From assembly GCF_020091585.1 (NCBI RefSeq), contig NZ_CP083582.1:6148536-6212535 (forward strand): a stretch of DNA of 64,000 bases, written 5' to 3'. Origin of the DNA: Kovacikia minuta CCNUW1. GTDB taxonomy: Bacteria > Cyanobacteriota > Cyanobacteriia > Leptolyngbyales > Leptolyngbyaceae. A program made the position numbers and the translations under genes. Of this stretch, positions 29,632 through 41,034 are shown piece by piece. Every line of letters starts with the position of its first letter. The stretch's first letter is position 1. The notes under the pieces were generated by a model. It was not told the DNA's origin, ran no database searches, and was given only the letters and a program-made list of their open reading frames with translations.

Positions 29632-29918
29632 AGGAGTGCGGCAAACGATTGGGAAACCTTGAATAGGTGAGCGATCGCCCATAGCGCGGCTCAACCCTCC
29701 ACACTATACCGCCGAACTGATTCAACCTCAACTACATTTAGCGCCTTCATCTCATAACAACGCTAGATGTAGAGTTTATCTTCCTCGACACCGTCACCCA
29801 ATTCGAGCTAGTTAGTAATTATGTACCACTCTAGCAAGCCCCCATCCGTTTAACAAGATTGTCCTGTAAATTTTATACACGAATCTGTTGGTTCTGCATC
29901 TTATACCAAATGCCTAAA

Positions 29919-29948
29919 ACCTCCGAGGTTTCTGAAAACCTTGGAGGT
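29919..29948 (-). terminator. Hairpin downstream of rplI
   Basis: ACCTCCGAGGTTT pairs with AAACCTTGGAGGT with one mismatch and a 4-base loop. It lies just after the rplI stop and may end or attenuate transcription before dnaB. Confidence 0.6.
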
Positions 29949-29976
29949 CCGAACGATATTCCCTTTGTCTTTACAC

Positions 29977-30447
29977 CTATTCCCCACCTTTAGCGGGAAC
30001 CACCTGTACGTCCACTGTTGCCGTCACTTCTGGGTGCAACTTGATATCTACCTTATAGGAACCCAGTTTGTGAATATCGGGCACTGTGATACCGCGCCGA
30101 TCCACTTCCTGGTTGGATGCTTCTAAGATTGCGGTAGCCACATCCTGATTGGTAACCGTTCCAAAAATTGCTTCCTTCTCCCCTGCCTGTTTGGCAATGG
30201 TGAAGCGTCCGATCGTTTCCAACGCCTTTTTGCGGGTCTCTGCCTGCTGCTTTTCTTCTAAGAGACGTTGCCGCTCTAACTCTTTACGCCGTTCGACTTG
30301 CCGCAAGATGCCAGGAGTCGTAGGAACTGCGACACCCCGAGGAATCAGGTAGTTACGGGCATAACCAGGAGCAACTTCAACCAGGTCCCCCGTCTTCCCC
30401 AACTTACTCACGTCTTGATTGAGAACTAACTGAACACGCTTCGCCAT
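29977..30447 (-). CDS. rplI: 50S ribosomal protein L9
   Basis: 156 residues from the ATG at 30447 ([20 protein letters not shown]), with the L9 signature [20 protein letters not shown] long connecting helix ([19 protein letters not shown]) and the C-terminal domain with [12 protein letters not shown] follow. It binds 23S rRNA. The frame extends upstream, but without conserved sequence. Confidence 0.95.
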   Translation of the reverse strand: MAKRVQLVLNQDVSKLGKTGDLVEVAPGYARNYLIPRGVAVPTTPGILRQVERRKELERQRLLEEKQQAETRKKALETIGRFTIAKQAGEKEAIFGTVTNQDVATAILEASNQEVDRRGITVPDIHKLGSYKVDIKLHPEVTATVDVQVVPAKGGE

Positions 30448-30577
30448 GATATTTCCGGTAATCGAATAAGAAGTTTTCAGGACTGGATTCGGATGGCTCA
30501 GCATCTTTGCTGGCTAGCGTTTTGCTGGCTCGCGCCTGAGTCCTTGGATTAAATCACAGATCCATAATCCTACCGCA

Positions 30578-33076
30578 TTAAAGGGGACGATCGCCAGCAT
30601 TTTTGACGTAGCGATCGCACCATTGCACCATTTCCCACAATACATGCCCCACCGCCTCTCGCGATCGATAGCCGTGATCTTCCAGCGGCAGCATTACCTG
30701 GCGCACGGTTGCCCCCAGCCCCTTCAGTGCCTCATAAAACCGCTCCGTTTGAAGGGGATAGGTGCCCGCATTACTGTCGTCTGCCCCGTGGATGAGCAGC
30801 AGCGGTGCGGTGATTTTTGCCGCATGGGTGAACGGTGACATCTGAATGTAGGTGTCTGCTGCTTCCCAAAAGGTGCGTTGTTCCCCCTGGAAGCCAAAGG
30901 GAGTCAAGCTGCGGTTGTATGCTCCACTACGGGCAATCCCGGCACGAAATAAATTGCTGTGTGCCAATACATTAGCAGTCGTGAAGGCTCCATAGGAATG
31001 ACCACCCAAGCACAGCCGATCGCGGTCTGCCACCCCTCGATCGGCGACATACGCGATTGCAGCCTCAATCCCTGCTAGAAGCTGCTCAACATAGGTATCG
31101 TTGGGTTCCGCGTCCCCTTCACCAATGATTGGCAGACTGGGATCATCCAGAATGGCATAACCCTGGGTCAACAAAAACAAAGCCGAAGTCCCCCACGGGC
31201 GACTGAAGGTATTGCCTGCGATCGTCACCTGTCCTGCCAGTTCCTTATCCTTAAATTCTGCTGGATAGACCCAAAAAATCGTTGGCAGGGGTCCGTCTCG
31301 TTTGGCATCATAGTTTGCTGGCAGATACAGGCGAGCCGAAAGCTGCACCCCGTCCGATCGCCGGTACTGCACTATTTCCTTATGAATCCCGGCAAATTGA
31401 GGAGCCGGATCGGGGTAGTGGGTAATGGGAACCCGTTCCCCATCGGCACGGGCATAGAAAAAATAGTTGGGTGGCTCTGTCTGGGATTGGCGATGGGTGA
31501 TTAGGCGGTGGGCTTCCCCATCCAACAGGGCCACGACAGACTCAAAATAGGGGGATTGGGCCTGCCAGAGGCGTTCGGTTGTCGTTGTCTCTAAATCGAA
31601 CCGATCCAGAAACGGGTAAACCCCCTCTGGTGAAGCTCCCCGACCACTGAAATAAAGCCCATTGCCATCAGGGGTAAAGCGGAGTAAGTAATGTGCGCCC
31701 TGGGGTGCAGGCACCTGACGGGGCATGCCCGGATCGCTGTACTGGTCTTCAAAGCTGCGTTCTACCAAAAGCTGAGGGGGGGTCTCTGGTTGGTCAGGAT
31801 AAATTCGCCAGATCCGCTGTTGGCGGGTGTCGTACCACTGCTCCCAAACCAATGCCACATCATTGCGCCCCCACCGTACCCGTCGAAAGCGGTTTTGCGA
31901 TCGCCACAATTCCCTCGGCTGGTCGGTAAAGGGCGCATCTAACTCGAAGAGGACATCCCGATGGGGTACTTCCTGGGTCGGATCACCCTGATCCAGCGCT
32001 TCTACCCAGGTCAGCGTTGCCGAACGATCGCTGCGCCAATAGACCCGTCTGGGTCCATTTCTGACCGCATCAAACTTTGTTGAAAGGTTATCTGCCAGGG
32101 GCAAATCCGCCAGTTCTCGCACCACAGTTCCCTGCTCGTCCAGAATTTGGATACAAGTCGGGAAGTAGGACGCAGGTAACTGGTAGGAAAAGGGACGGTG
32201 CAGCGTTGTCAGCGTAATGTAGCGCCCATCAGGGGAAGGTCTGGCTTCATCAATCAGGCAGGTATCGACCAGGCGCGATCGCCGACCATCCAGCGTTACC
32301 CGTTCCAGGGTGGAGGAAATATAGTACTCAAACAGTGCCTCATCATCAGGGTTTTGCAGCAGATTAGTATAGGTGCGGCTGGGAGTTTTGCGCCCCAGAT
32401 TTTCCTGAATAATGGGACCCGCCGGGATGGGGGATGGAATCGGGGGGTCTCCCCGCTCTGGTGCGACAAACTTACAAAGAAACGTCTGATTGGACAGCCA
32501 GCGATAGGGCGTTCCATAGGCAGCGTTCAGGGTCGCATCGGTGATTCGACGGGGAACCCCTTCTGCCAGATCAACCATCCACAGTTCAATCCCACTTGCC
32601 CAGGTGAGGGTGAAGCCCAACTTTTGCCCATCCGGTGACCAGCGCAAAAAACTAATCCGGGCAGCATCAGGGAGGGGAAGCACTTGAGCCGTAGCAGACT
32701 CTAAGGATCGTACCCGAATGCCACGGTAGCCAAATCGGCGGCTGGGTCCATTGGTTTTGGGGTTGAGGCGAAACCCCGCTACTGCAACTTCTGGTTCTGC
32801 CAGTTCTGCGATCGCAGGCAGCAGGGGTTGATCCAATTCCACCAACCATTGATGGTGGGGGGAAATCATCACAGCGGGTGCTGGAGGTGTATCTAAAATC
32901 TGGTTGATGGGTTCCGGAGGTGACTGCCAACCTGCCAACGGAGTGGGAGAACCGGACGGAGACTGGACTGCTCCCCGTGGATTAGAAGTTGCTCCAGGAA
33001 TATTTTTTTCCCTGGTTTCAGAATTCACCTCATTTTCGGAGGATCGCCCCTTGCCGCTGCTTTTTGGATCAACCAT
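30578..33076 (-). CDS. S9D peptidase, glutamyl endopeptidase (CGEP)-like
   Basis: 832 residues: a beta-propeller (about 70-560) and a C-terminal alpha/beta hydrolase domain. The catalytic Ser is in CLGGHSYGAFTTANV, Asp in LLIHGADDSNAGT and His in LPLEDHGYRSRE. The N-terminal segment PLLPAIAELAEPEVAVAGFR matches the plastid glutamyl peptidase start, so I place it in family S9D rather than among prolyl oligopeptidases. The first 65 residues are Ser/Pro-rich and probably disordered. No clear signal peptide; stromal-type protein turnover is the likely role. Confidence 0.85.
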   Translation of the reverse strand: MVDPKSSGKGRSSENEVNSETREKNIPGATSNPRGAVQSPSGSPTPLAGWQSPPEPINQILDTPPAPAVMISPHHQWLVELDQPLLPAIAELAEPEVAVAGFRLNPKTNGPSRRFGYRGIRVRSLESATAQVLPLPDAARISFLRWSPDGQKLGFTLTWASGIELWMVDLAEGVPRRITDATLNAAYGTPYRWLSNQTFLCKFVAPERGDPPIPSPIPAGPIIQENLGRKTPSRTYTNLLQNPDDEALFEYYISSTLERVTLDGRRSRLVDTCLIDEARPSPDGRYITLTTLHRPFSYQLPASYFPTCIQILDEQGTVVRELADLPLADNLSTKFDAVRNGPRRVYWRSDRSATLTWVEALDQGDPTQEVPHRDVLFELDAPFTDQPRELWRSQNRFRRVRWGRNDVALVWEQWYDTRQQRIWRIYPDQPETPPQLLVERSFEDQYSDPGMPRQVPAPQGAHYLLRFTPDGNGLYFSGRGASPEGVYPFLDRFDLETTTTERLWQAQSPYFESVVALLDGEAHRLITHRQSQTEPPNYFFYARADGERVPITHYPDPAPQFAGIHKEIVQYRRSDGVQLSARLYLPANYDAKRDGPLPTIFWVYPAEFKDKELAGQVTIAGNTFSRPWGTSALFLLTQGYAILDDPSLPIIGEGDAEPNDTYVEQLLAGIEAAIAYVADRGVADRDRLCLGGHSYGAFTTANVLAHSNLFRAGIARSGAYNRSLTPFGFQGEQRTFWEAADTYIQMSPFTHAAKITAPLLLIHGADDSNAGTYPLQTERFYEALKGLGATVRQVMLPLEDHGYRSREAVGHVLWEMVQWCDRYVKNAGDRPL

Positions 33077-33338
33077 GCGTTTTATTCACCAAGAAAATTG
33101 CTGATCCTACAATAGCGGAGCGTTGTTTTCGCTATCAGCCATCAGTTGTCAGCATTCAGCTATGGTAGCCCTAAATAATTTGCTGACACCAATTTGAATT
33201 GAAAACGCGACAGACTGGGTAGCGATTGTCTTGGGTGTCAAGGGGTTGAGGAACAACAGTTCACCTAAAAACGCCCAAGAGAAAGCGACAAACCGGAGGA
33301 GGGTTTGCGTGTCAGGGAGTGGAATGAAGGTGGACAAA
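33077..33338. other. Intergenic region beside IS110
   Basis: No supported gene. Part of this stretch probably belongs to the non-coding end of the IS110 element, but its exact border cannot be read from a single copy. Confidence 0.4.
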
Positions 33339-34640
<1,302 letters not shown>

Positions 34641-34725
34641 GATAGAGGATCGCTATCTCCTATATTCAGAGACAAGCTGATAGCTGATAGCAAAAACCGA
34701 TAACACTACCGCCTTGCAGCCTGAC

Positions 34726-34986
34726 TTACAGCCCTAATAAATCATCTAACTCGCTGAGGGCTTCACATCGGGCAGGATAGCTTGCTTCAGAGGCGATCGT
34801 CGGGGAAACCATCGACCAATTTGTTGGGGCGATCGAGGGCTGGTGCGATCGCATCAGATAATCATCTGCGTATTTCCGGAAGACAGCTTCTACCGCCGCA
34901 CGGGCATTCTTCAGCCCCCACTCAGATGCGATCAGGTTTGCTTTTTCCATCACATCTTCGCTCAGTCTTATTTTGTTGTCATACAT
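34726..34986 (-). CDS. ParR-like small DNA-binding partner
   Basis: 86 residues: an N-terminal ribbon-helix-helix-like segment (NKIRLSEDVMEKANLIASEW), a helical middle, and an acidic-hydrophobic tail (CEALSELDDLLGL). ParR proteins bind centromere repeats through an N-terminal RHH domain and hook their C-terminal tail onto ParM filaments; the shape fits. The ATG overlaps the end of the ParM-like gene by 19 bases, so the two are translationally coupled. Assignment is by context and layout. Confidence 0.6.
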   Translation of the reverse strand: MYDNKIRLSEDVMEKANLIASEWGLKNARAAVEAVFRKYADDYLMRSHQPSIAPTNWSMVSPTIASEASYPARCEALSELDDLLGL

Positions 34987-35993
34987 AGTTGCGCTCCATT
35001 CACAACGGGAAATAAACCACGTACATTTGCAAATTGAGGGTCGCCCATGACGGCGAATAGCTTGCGCCCCTGAAGCCGTTCTGAAATCAGGTGGGAACCG
35101 CCTCCCGTTACCAGAAACCGAGTCACTCTTGCCATGTAAGGGGTGTATTGGGCCTTTACGGTCTGAAAAATGCCCTTAAACCAGGGGTCCAGATGCTCTT
35201 CTAACCAGGGTGCCCAGGTCAGTTCAGTATCGGCGTAGATGTGATCCGAACGAAACCCATCCATAATCAAGCTGGGGTCAGCGGTTGTACCCAGGGCATT
35301 GGTCAGGCGGCGATCGAAGCTGATTGAGGTTGCCAGATCATAGGAACCACCCCGATCCATGACATTCTCATCGATCACTTCCCCTTCCGCGTCCACCAGG
35401 CGGGATAGCCAGGTGCCGCCCCCGATGTCTACCACAATGGTGTAACCACTTTCAGGAATTAAACCGAGGCGTTGGGCGTAGTGGTAAGCTCCCATCCCTT
35501 CTCGCTCGACTTCCACCCGTTCAACCAGCACCCGGTAATCCAGCCCGTTGCGCTTGAACTCATGCATTCCCAAAAGCTGCTGCCGAATCGCATCCTCGTT
35601 CCGGTTTGGTTCAGGGGTGGAGGCATAGATGCTCAAGGAAAATTCAGTTGCGCCCTCCAGGGGTTCCAGGCAGGCATAGAGATGGAGCCGTGCCATTTCT
35701 ACTTTATTTTCCACCACCGTTTGCTGTTGACGGCGGTATTTATATGCCTGTGCGCCAAAGTGATAGCGTGTTCCATCCGGTAACTCAATTAACGGCGAAG
35801 CTTCTGAGTAGCGGACAGCATCCCGACCAGAGGGAAGCTGGAAGCGGACGGAGCGTATTGCTTTCGGATGCCCCACGCCATCCCAAAATTTGAGGTCATA
35901 ATTGCCCGCATCCAGTGCCAGGGTGCGAGTTGTGGTCGAGGTTGCGATCGCCGGATCTTTCCTCGGTTTTGTTTGTCTAGTAGCGCTTGTCAT
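34968..35993 (-). CDS. ParM/Alp-type actin-like ATPase
   Basis: 341 residues with the actin-fold motifs in order: phosphate-1 LALDAGNYDLKFWDG (about residue 26), phosphate-2 YTIVVDIGGGTWLSRLVD (about 185) and the adenosine motif FLVTGGGSHLI (about 293). This matches the ParM/StbA group used to segregate plasmids by filament growth. It is coupled to a ParR-like gene, and a 230-base intergenic stretch upstream may hold the centromere and promoter. Its presence among chromosomal genes suggests an integrated or domesticated plasmid module. Confidence 0.82.
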   Translation of the reverse strand: MTSATRQTKPRKDPAIATSTTTRTLALDAGNYDLKFWDGVGHPKAIRSVRFQLPSGRDAVRYSEASPLIELPDGTRYHFGAQAYKYRRQQQTVVENKVEMARLHLYACLEPLEGATEFSLSIYASTPEPNRNEDAIRQQLLGMHEFKRNGLDYRVLVERVEVEREGMGAYHYAQRLGLIPESGYTIVVDIGGGTWLSRLVDAEGEVIDENVMDRGGSYDLATSISFDRRLTNALGTTADPSLIMDGFRSDHIYADTELTWAPWLEEHLDPWFKGIFQTVKAQYTPYMARVTRFLVTGGGSHLISERLQGRKLFAVMGDPQFANVRGLFPVVNGAQLCMTTK

Positions 35994-36225
35994 GATTCCT
36001 CTTTATACTGATGCGTAATAGACGTGTAGCAGTTCGTCTCAATTTGTCTCAGCTTGTGTTCACCTGCCCCCATTGGTACAAATGTACTATACCACAGGTA
36101 TTAGAGTTTTTGTCTCCTGTTTCAATAAATTGAAGGAGATTAATCGCCTTAACTCGTTGATCGGTCATACGCAACTGGGGTCGGCCAATTGTCCTTCAGT
36201 GTTCGTGCGTCTACCTCACTAAAAG
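35994..36225. promoter_or_regulatory. Upstream region of the ParM/ParR pair, possible centromere
   Basis: GTCTCAATTTGTCTCAGC gives two close GTCTCA words, with a related GTCTCC at about 36115. GGTACAAATGTACTATACC (about 36076) is partly palindromic, as an operator might be. No gene is seen. Confidence 0.4.
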
Positions 36226-36254
36226 TTGGGGCAATCCTCAATGGATTGCCCCAA
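36226..36254 (-). terminator. Perfect 12-bp hairpin downstream of TPR gene
   Basis: TTGGGGCAATCC and GGATTGCCCCAA with a 5-base loop; on the minus strand it is followed by a short T-rich run. Confidence 0.75.
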
Positions 36255-36337
36255 ACTGTTTAGCCCTGATTCGCCGACTTTTTATGCTTTCATTACTAGT
36301 AACAAGCCAACGAGGAAGGTACTCGCGACCCGTGATC

Positions 36338-37187
36338 CTATAATTCAATATCTTCTTCCCAACCTCCTTCTAAAAGGGGCATGAGCAAATCATCCAGCCA
36401 GGTTTCGACCTGTAGATACAAGCGATAGGTCACACTGGTAGGAGCGGGGGTTGTTTTGGGAAGTTCGATTAAGGCACGTTGGTAATCCGCAACGGCACAG
36501 TTCCAATCTCCAGCGAGGTGATGGGTTCGCCCTCGCTCGGCATAAATATGTCCTTGCCAGGGGAGAATCTGTATCGTTCTCGTCTGCTGCTACCAAAAGC
36601 TGAATAAAGTCCAATGCCAGATCAAAATTTTCGATCGCCTGACTATACATCTCCAAATCGCGGAAGGTAATGCCTTGATTGAGCCAGGCGCGAACATTGG
36701 CAGGTTCTAAGTCAATTGCGGTTTCGTAATCAGCGATCGCTTCTGCTAACTGCCCCAGGGAAGCGTAACAATTTGCCCGGTTATTATAAACCTTTGCCAG
36801 TAGGGGATTGAGTTGCAACGCCCGATCGTAATCTGCCAGTGCCTGATCAGGGCAGCCATCCCGAAAATGAAGTAATCCGCGATTATTAAAATCGCTGGCG
36901 TTAGTTGGATTGCGACTAATCAATTGATTAAACAGAGCGATTGCCTCAGCATAGTTTCCCTGTTGGGCAACGTTCAAAGCTTTCTGACGTAAGAGACGGT
37001 CTCGCTCAGCCTGACCTGATGGAACCAACTCCCTGGTTCTGGATCGAATTAACACCGCTTGTTCTTTGGCAGTCAGTGGCTCCTGGCTGCCACTACCGTC
37101 ACAATCGATCGTCGCTCCAGATCGGCCAATTGAACAGCAGTTTTCTGGGGGGCAATTGTGGCGACCTGGAGACATGCGAGTATTCAT
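36338..37187 (-). pseudogene. TPR-repeat protein with one-base frameshift
   Basis: From the ATG at 37187 there are at least four TPR units (QGNYAEAIALFNQLISRNP, PDQALADYDRALQLNP, LAEAIADYETAIDLEP). After DENDTDSP the frame leaves the TPR pattern and ends at 36390. In the next frame a good continuation follows (WQGHIYAERGRTHHLAGDW, then VADYQRALIELP) to a stop at 36338. Removing one base of the GGGG run at 36560-36563 joins them. The restored protein would be about 280 residues; protein-interaction role only. Confidence 0.8.
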
Positions 37188-37544
37188 ACAATCCTCACGG
37201 TGTACAGCTTAACAGTACGAGTTTCTCTATGAACAAGGTTCTATCGATGTGTCACTTGCTGAGGCGGCTCAGATAAAAGAGGATTAAGATTGAACCTTGT
37301 TCGTAGATCTGCATCCTTGCAGATTCTCTCTCTAGATACACCTTCCATAAGTTCCATTTCCGAAACTGAAACAGATTTCAGTCTGACATCCCTTACCTGA
37401 TACCCGGCACCATTCGCTGAGGCCCACGTCGAAGCCTGCCAGCTGGCACCTCTATATCCCCGTCCCCAGAAGTTGGTAGAATGCAACCCAGAACCGATCG
37501 CCCAGCTTTGAACGGTTGATTGAATTACCTTTTTGGAATTTGCT

Positions 37545-38009
37545 ATGACCACTGCGACATCTGTTTCCAATACATCTGATGTGTCTGCTGCTGATTATTT
37601 AGTGTTGGGGTTAGCGACCTGTTTTATTAAGGAAGATGGCGAGGTTCATGCGGTTAAAGTTGTAGAACCAATTCCCTCGGCAGCATTGGAAGCGATTATT
37701 AAGGGAATTCCCACGTCCTATGAGCGGGCGATCGCGACAACGGTTGGCTCGGTTCTGTCTGGAGATACGCCCCAACTGCCAGAAGATTTCCCTGCGGAAG
37801 CCCAATTTTGTGATGAATTTGAATTTCGGGCGGTTGCTGCTGCCCGTACTTACAAAGCCCGTCCTGTTGCCCAAGCCCACATTCCTGTGGGCACCACCAA
37901 AACTGATTTCAATTACTCCACTGAACGCAAGCGGGTGTTAAATTCTCAACGCATTATTAAGACGGAAGATAACGTCAAACAGCACGAATACACCCATAAA
38001 GTGCTTTAG
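37545..38009 (+). CDS. Conserved cyanobacterial hypothetical protein
   Basis: 154 residues from the ATG at 37545. The core DYLVLGLATCFIKEDGEVHAVKV and a C-terminal KHRKVL-like end (EYTHKVL) look conserved. It is soluble, mixed alpha/beta, without signal peptide. I do not know a function; neighbours give no hint. Confidence 0.7.
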   Translation: MTTATSVSNTSDVSAADYLVLGLATCFIKEDGEVHAVKVVEPIPSAALEAIIKGIPTSYERAIATTVGSVLSGDTPQLPEDFPAEAQFCDEFEFRAVAAARTYKARPVAQAHIPVGTTKTDFNYSTERKRVLNSQRIIKTEDNVKQHEYTHKVL

Positions 38010-38270
38010 GAGAATTAAAAATTGAGAATTAAAAATCGAAGGTTTCTGAAATTCTTTGTGCTCGGAGAATCGGAAGCCTGTGCTTCCCGAAAAGGCTGTT
38101 TGAAAGGCCTGGTTTGTTCTGTTGATTGGTGGGGGTAAAGCATTCGGGTAACAGTTTTTTCGCCACTTTCAAGAAACTACTTGCCGAATGCTTTGCCCTT
38201 ACGCAGGACGATCGCTACGTTTAATTCTCAATTCCTATTGCTTAATTCCCAGACGTGTTGGAGAAATTTT

Positions 38271-38837
38271 ATGTTGAAGTTGTATGGTGGGGAGCGCAGT
38301 CGAGCATCGATTGTGCGCTGGTACCTGGAGGAATTAGGCGTTCCCTACGAGTTTGTTGTGTTGGATATGTCAGCGGGTGAACATCGCCAACCTGCCTACC
38401 TGTCCATTAATCCGGCTGGAAAGGTGCCCGCGATCACAGATGGGGATTTTAAGCTCTGGGAATCTGGGGCAATTTTGCTCTATTTGGCTGAGAAATATAG
38501 CAAACCTGCCCCCTCCCTGGAGCAGCGGTCAATTTTGAACCAATGGATCTTGTTTGCCAATGCCACCCTGGGACCAGGCGTTTTTGGACAGGAAAATCGA
38601 GACCGTGAAATGCCTCGCCTGATGACCATGCTAAATCAATTATTTGACCATCAGCCTTTTGTTCTTGGCGAAGCGTTTAGTGCGGCAGATGTGGCAGTGG
38701 GTTCGCTGCTGACATTTATTCCAGTGATGCTTCAGGTAGATTTGAGTGCGTATCCGTCTGTATTGAACTATATGCAGCGAATCAGTGAACGACCTGCATT
38801 TCAGGCGGCGATCGGCGGACGGCGATCGTCCCCATGA
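38271..38837 (+). CDS. Glutathione S-transferase
   Basis: 188 residues starting at an ATG with GGAG eight bases upstream. The N-terminal thioredoxin fold has LYGGERSRASIVRWYLEELG (the active-site Ser/Arg region) and the cis-Pro segment GKVPAITDGDFKLWESGAI, where ES contacts glutathione. The helical C-terminal domain has FSAADVAVGSLL. It is somewhat shorter than the 200-220 usual for GSTs. The substrate is unknown. Confidence 0.92.
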   Translation: MLKLYGGERSRASIVRWYLEELGVPYEFVVLDMSAGEHRQPAYLSINPAGKVPAITDGDFKLWESGAILLYLAEKYSKPAPSLEQRSILNQWILFANATLGPGVFGQENRDREMPRLMTMLNQLFDHQPFVLGEAFSAADVAVGSLLTFIPVMLQVDLSAYPSVLNYMQRISERPAFQAAIGGRRSSP

Positions 38838-38856
38838 TCCGCGTACCCGAATACAA

Positions 38857-40693
38857 ATGAAAATAGCGAGTCTAGCGATCAAGGATTCAGGGGGTCTAAG
38901 TTCAAATCAGATGGGTGTACGATTCCCGATTTGGTTAAAGCGTGTCTTCATTTTTTTGCTCATTGTTGGCATCGTTTTTCGTTTTGTCAATTTGAGCCAC
39001 AAAGTGTACTGGCATGATGAGGTCTACACCAGTATGCGAGCCGCTGGCTACACCCGTTGGGAAATTGATCAGGAGCTATTCCAAAATCGGGTAGTTCCGA
39101 TCGGAGAACTGCAAAAGTTTCAACGGATCAAACCAGGAAGTACGATCGGCGACACCATCCAGTCCCTGGCAAAGGAAGACCCCCAGCATCCCCCCCTTTA
39201 TTTTGCGATGGCAAGGGTTTGGATGCAGTGGTTTGGCAGTTCCCTGACCGCTTCACGGCTGCTCCCGGCACTTCTCAGCCTGCTGGCATTGCCATTTATG
39301 TATGCCCTGGCACTAGAGCTGTTTGCGTCCCACGAAATTGCCCTGCTGGCAACAACCTTACTGGCACTGTCTCCATTTGATGTTTTGTTTGCCCAAACCG
39401 CCCGCCAATACGGGCTGCTAACGGTGTTTGTGATTGCCAGCCAGTGGCTCTTGCTGAGGGCGATGCGGGGCAATGCCCAGAAGCAAAATAGCCGTTCGAT
39501 TCGCAAACAAATATCCTGGGGCGTCTGGCAGAACTGGGGGTGGTATGCCCTTTCAGTTACGTTGGGTTTGTATACCCATCCTTTTTTTGGGTTAACGGTA
39601 ATCGCGCAAGCCGTTTATTTGGGGTTAGAAGCACTTTTAGGTTTCTACCCCCAAATTTTTCGCAGGGCAAGTTACACCAGTGCTGGAACCAACCTGAGGA
39701 ATTTTTGCCTCGCGATCGCCCTTGCTTTACTCCTTTATTCTCCCTGGCTTTATGTGCTGGTCACTAACCGCCAACGGGCAATGGCAACCACAGATTGGGC
39801 AAAATTTTTTCCTGGCATCGGAGTTCTCTTAAACCAATGGATGCTCAGCTTTACGGCACTTTTCATTGACCTGTACGCCAACTCCCGCCCGGTTGAACTC
39901 TTACTGCGAATCCCGATCGTCATTCTGATCCTGGTTTCCATCTATGCCGTCTGCCGCCGCTGCGATCGCTCAATCTGGCTATTAATTCTGACCTCAATTT
40001 TGGTTCCCTTTTTGCTGCTCCTCCTGCCCGACCTGCTCCTGGGAGGCAAACGTTCGACCGTCAGCCGCTACTTGATTTCCTGCTACCCCGGCATCCAACT
40101 CTCCGTTGCCTACTTCCTGCGCAACTAAATTATCAGCCAGAACCCAATACACCACTCCTTCGGGCAGACGTAAAACGTTTCAATCTGCACCAACCCTGTG
40201 GCAACAGTTCAAAACACCTTTTCAAAACTCTTCCACCGCCACTCCCCACTCCCCACTCCCCACTCCCCACTCCCCACCGCGCTGGTTGTGGCACGGTGTT
40301 TTGGCGCTGGTGGTGGTAGGTAGCCTGATTTCGCTTTTCAGCAGTGCCCGTGCTGATGCCTGGTGGAATAAGGATTTGAGCTACGAAAATCCTCGTGTTG
40401 CTCGTGAGATTGGTGCCGCCCCCTCTCCAATCGTCATTAGCGATATTGGAGATGACTATACGAATACGGGAGACATGATCTCGCTTAGCTACCTGCTGAA
40501 TAAAGACATCCCCTTTGTGATGGTGAATGACAATGTAGGTTGGGTGAAAACAGAACAATTCCACAACCTGATTCAGGGACGAACCGCCTTTACTTACCGT
40601 CCAACCAAAAACCTTCGGCAAGCGTTAGAGCAATCCTACGGCACAATGCAGCACCTACCACCGGAGCGATTTTGGCGTTTACGTCAGAACTAA
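38857..40693 (+). pseudogene. GT39/ArnT-like membrane glycosyltransferase, frameshifted, with repeat inside
   Basis: The first frame (to 40128) has many membrane helices and the loop YWHDEVYTSMRAAGY with the D-E pair of polyprenyl-phosphate-sugar glycosyltransferases. It ends prematurely at VAYFLRN. One base fewer near 40118 gives VAYFLATKLSA and continues in the frame that ends at 40693, with one more helix and a C-terminal soluble domain. That second part also contains CCCACTC heptamers translated as HSPLPTPHSPP. So one gene of about 610 codons is split by one extra base. Confidence 0.82.
40238..40279. repeat. CCCACTC heptamer repeat inside the glycosyltransferase gene
   Basis: CACTCCCCACTCCCCACTCC runs for about five to six units. 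The same unit occurs between genes at 41738-41760. Confidence 0.85.
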
Positions 40694-40743
40694 GTAATAT
40701 GCCCATTTGCACCCCCCCCCATTACCCTGTATAATTGCTGGGT

Positions 40744-40990
40744 AAATGAAGGGGAGTAGCTGCTGGTATCAACCAGACCATCTGAATCAACATACTGGTG
40801 ATGAACCTGGTTCAGATGACAAAAAGCCTTTAGCTATTAGCCTTCAGCCTTCAGCCTGGATAAGGTCTTAACCTGATAGAGTTCAAGAGCTGATTGCTGA
40901 CCGCTGATTGCCGATTGCTGTTTGCGAGCGAGACCTTCACTAAGTTCACATCTGATGTGGGCTTGGTGGAGCTATCGTAGCCCTCATCAT
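40744..40990 (+). promoter_or_regulatory. yybP-ykoY (Mn2+) riboswitch
   Basis: The 5' part has the conserved GGGGAGTAGC (40751-40760) and the 3' part has GCGAGACCTTCAC (about 40926), the two loop motifs that form the metal site. ATGAAGGGG pairs with CCCTCAT (40981) as the closing stem. CATCTGAA/TTCAGATG (40779, 40811) and TTCAC-TAAG/CTTGGTGGA give further stems. Such RNAs turn on Mn2+ export genes when Mn2+ is high, which fits the TMEM165-type gene directly downstream. Confidence 0.85.
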
Positions 40991-41034
40991 GCTCACTCAG
41001 ATCCCCTGCAAAAGATCTTGAGGAGCACTAGGGC

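Noticed and set aside
33149-33337. 62-codon frame beside the IS110
   Set aside because: No recognisable motif or ribosome site; more likely the non-coding end of the element.
37241-37570. 109-codon frame between the TPR gene and the hypothetical gene
   Set aside because: Overlaps the start of the + strand gene, and shows no motif or family resemblance.
38881-38930. tRNA-like GTTCAAATC sequence
   Set aside because: It lacks the paired stems of a tRNA and lies inside the glycosyltransferase gene.
40106-40693. Independent gene after the glycosyltransferase
   Set aside because: Its first residues continue the glycosyltransferase frame if one base is removed; the TTG start is not credible.
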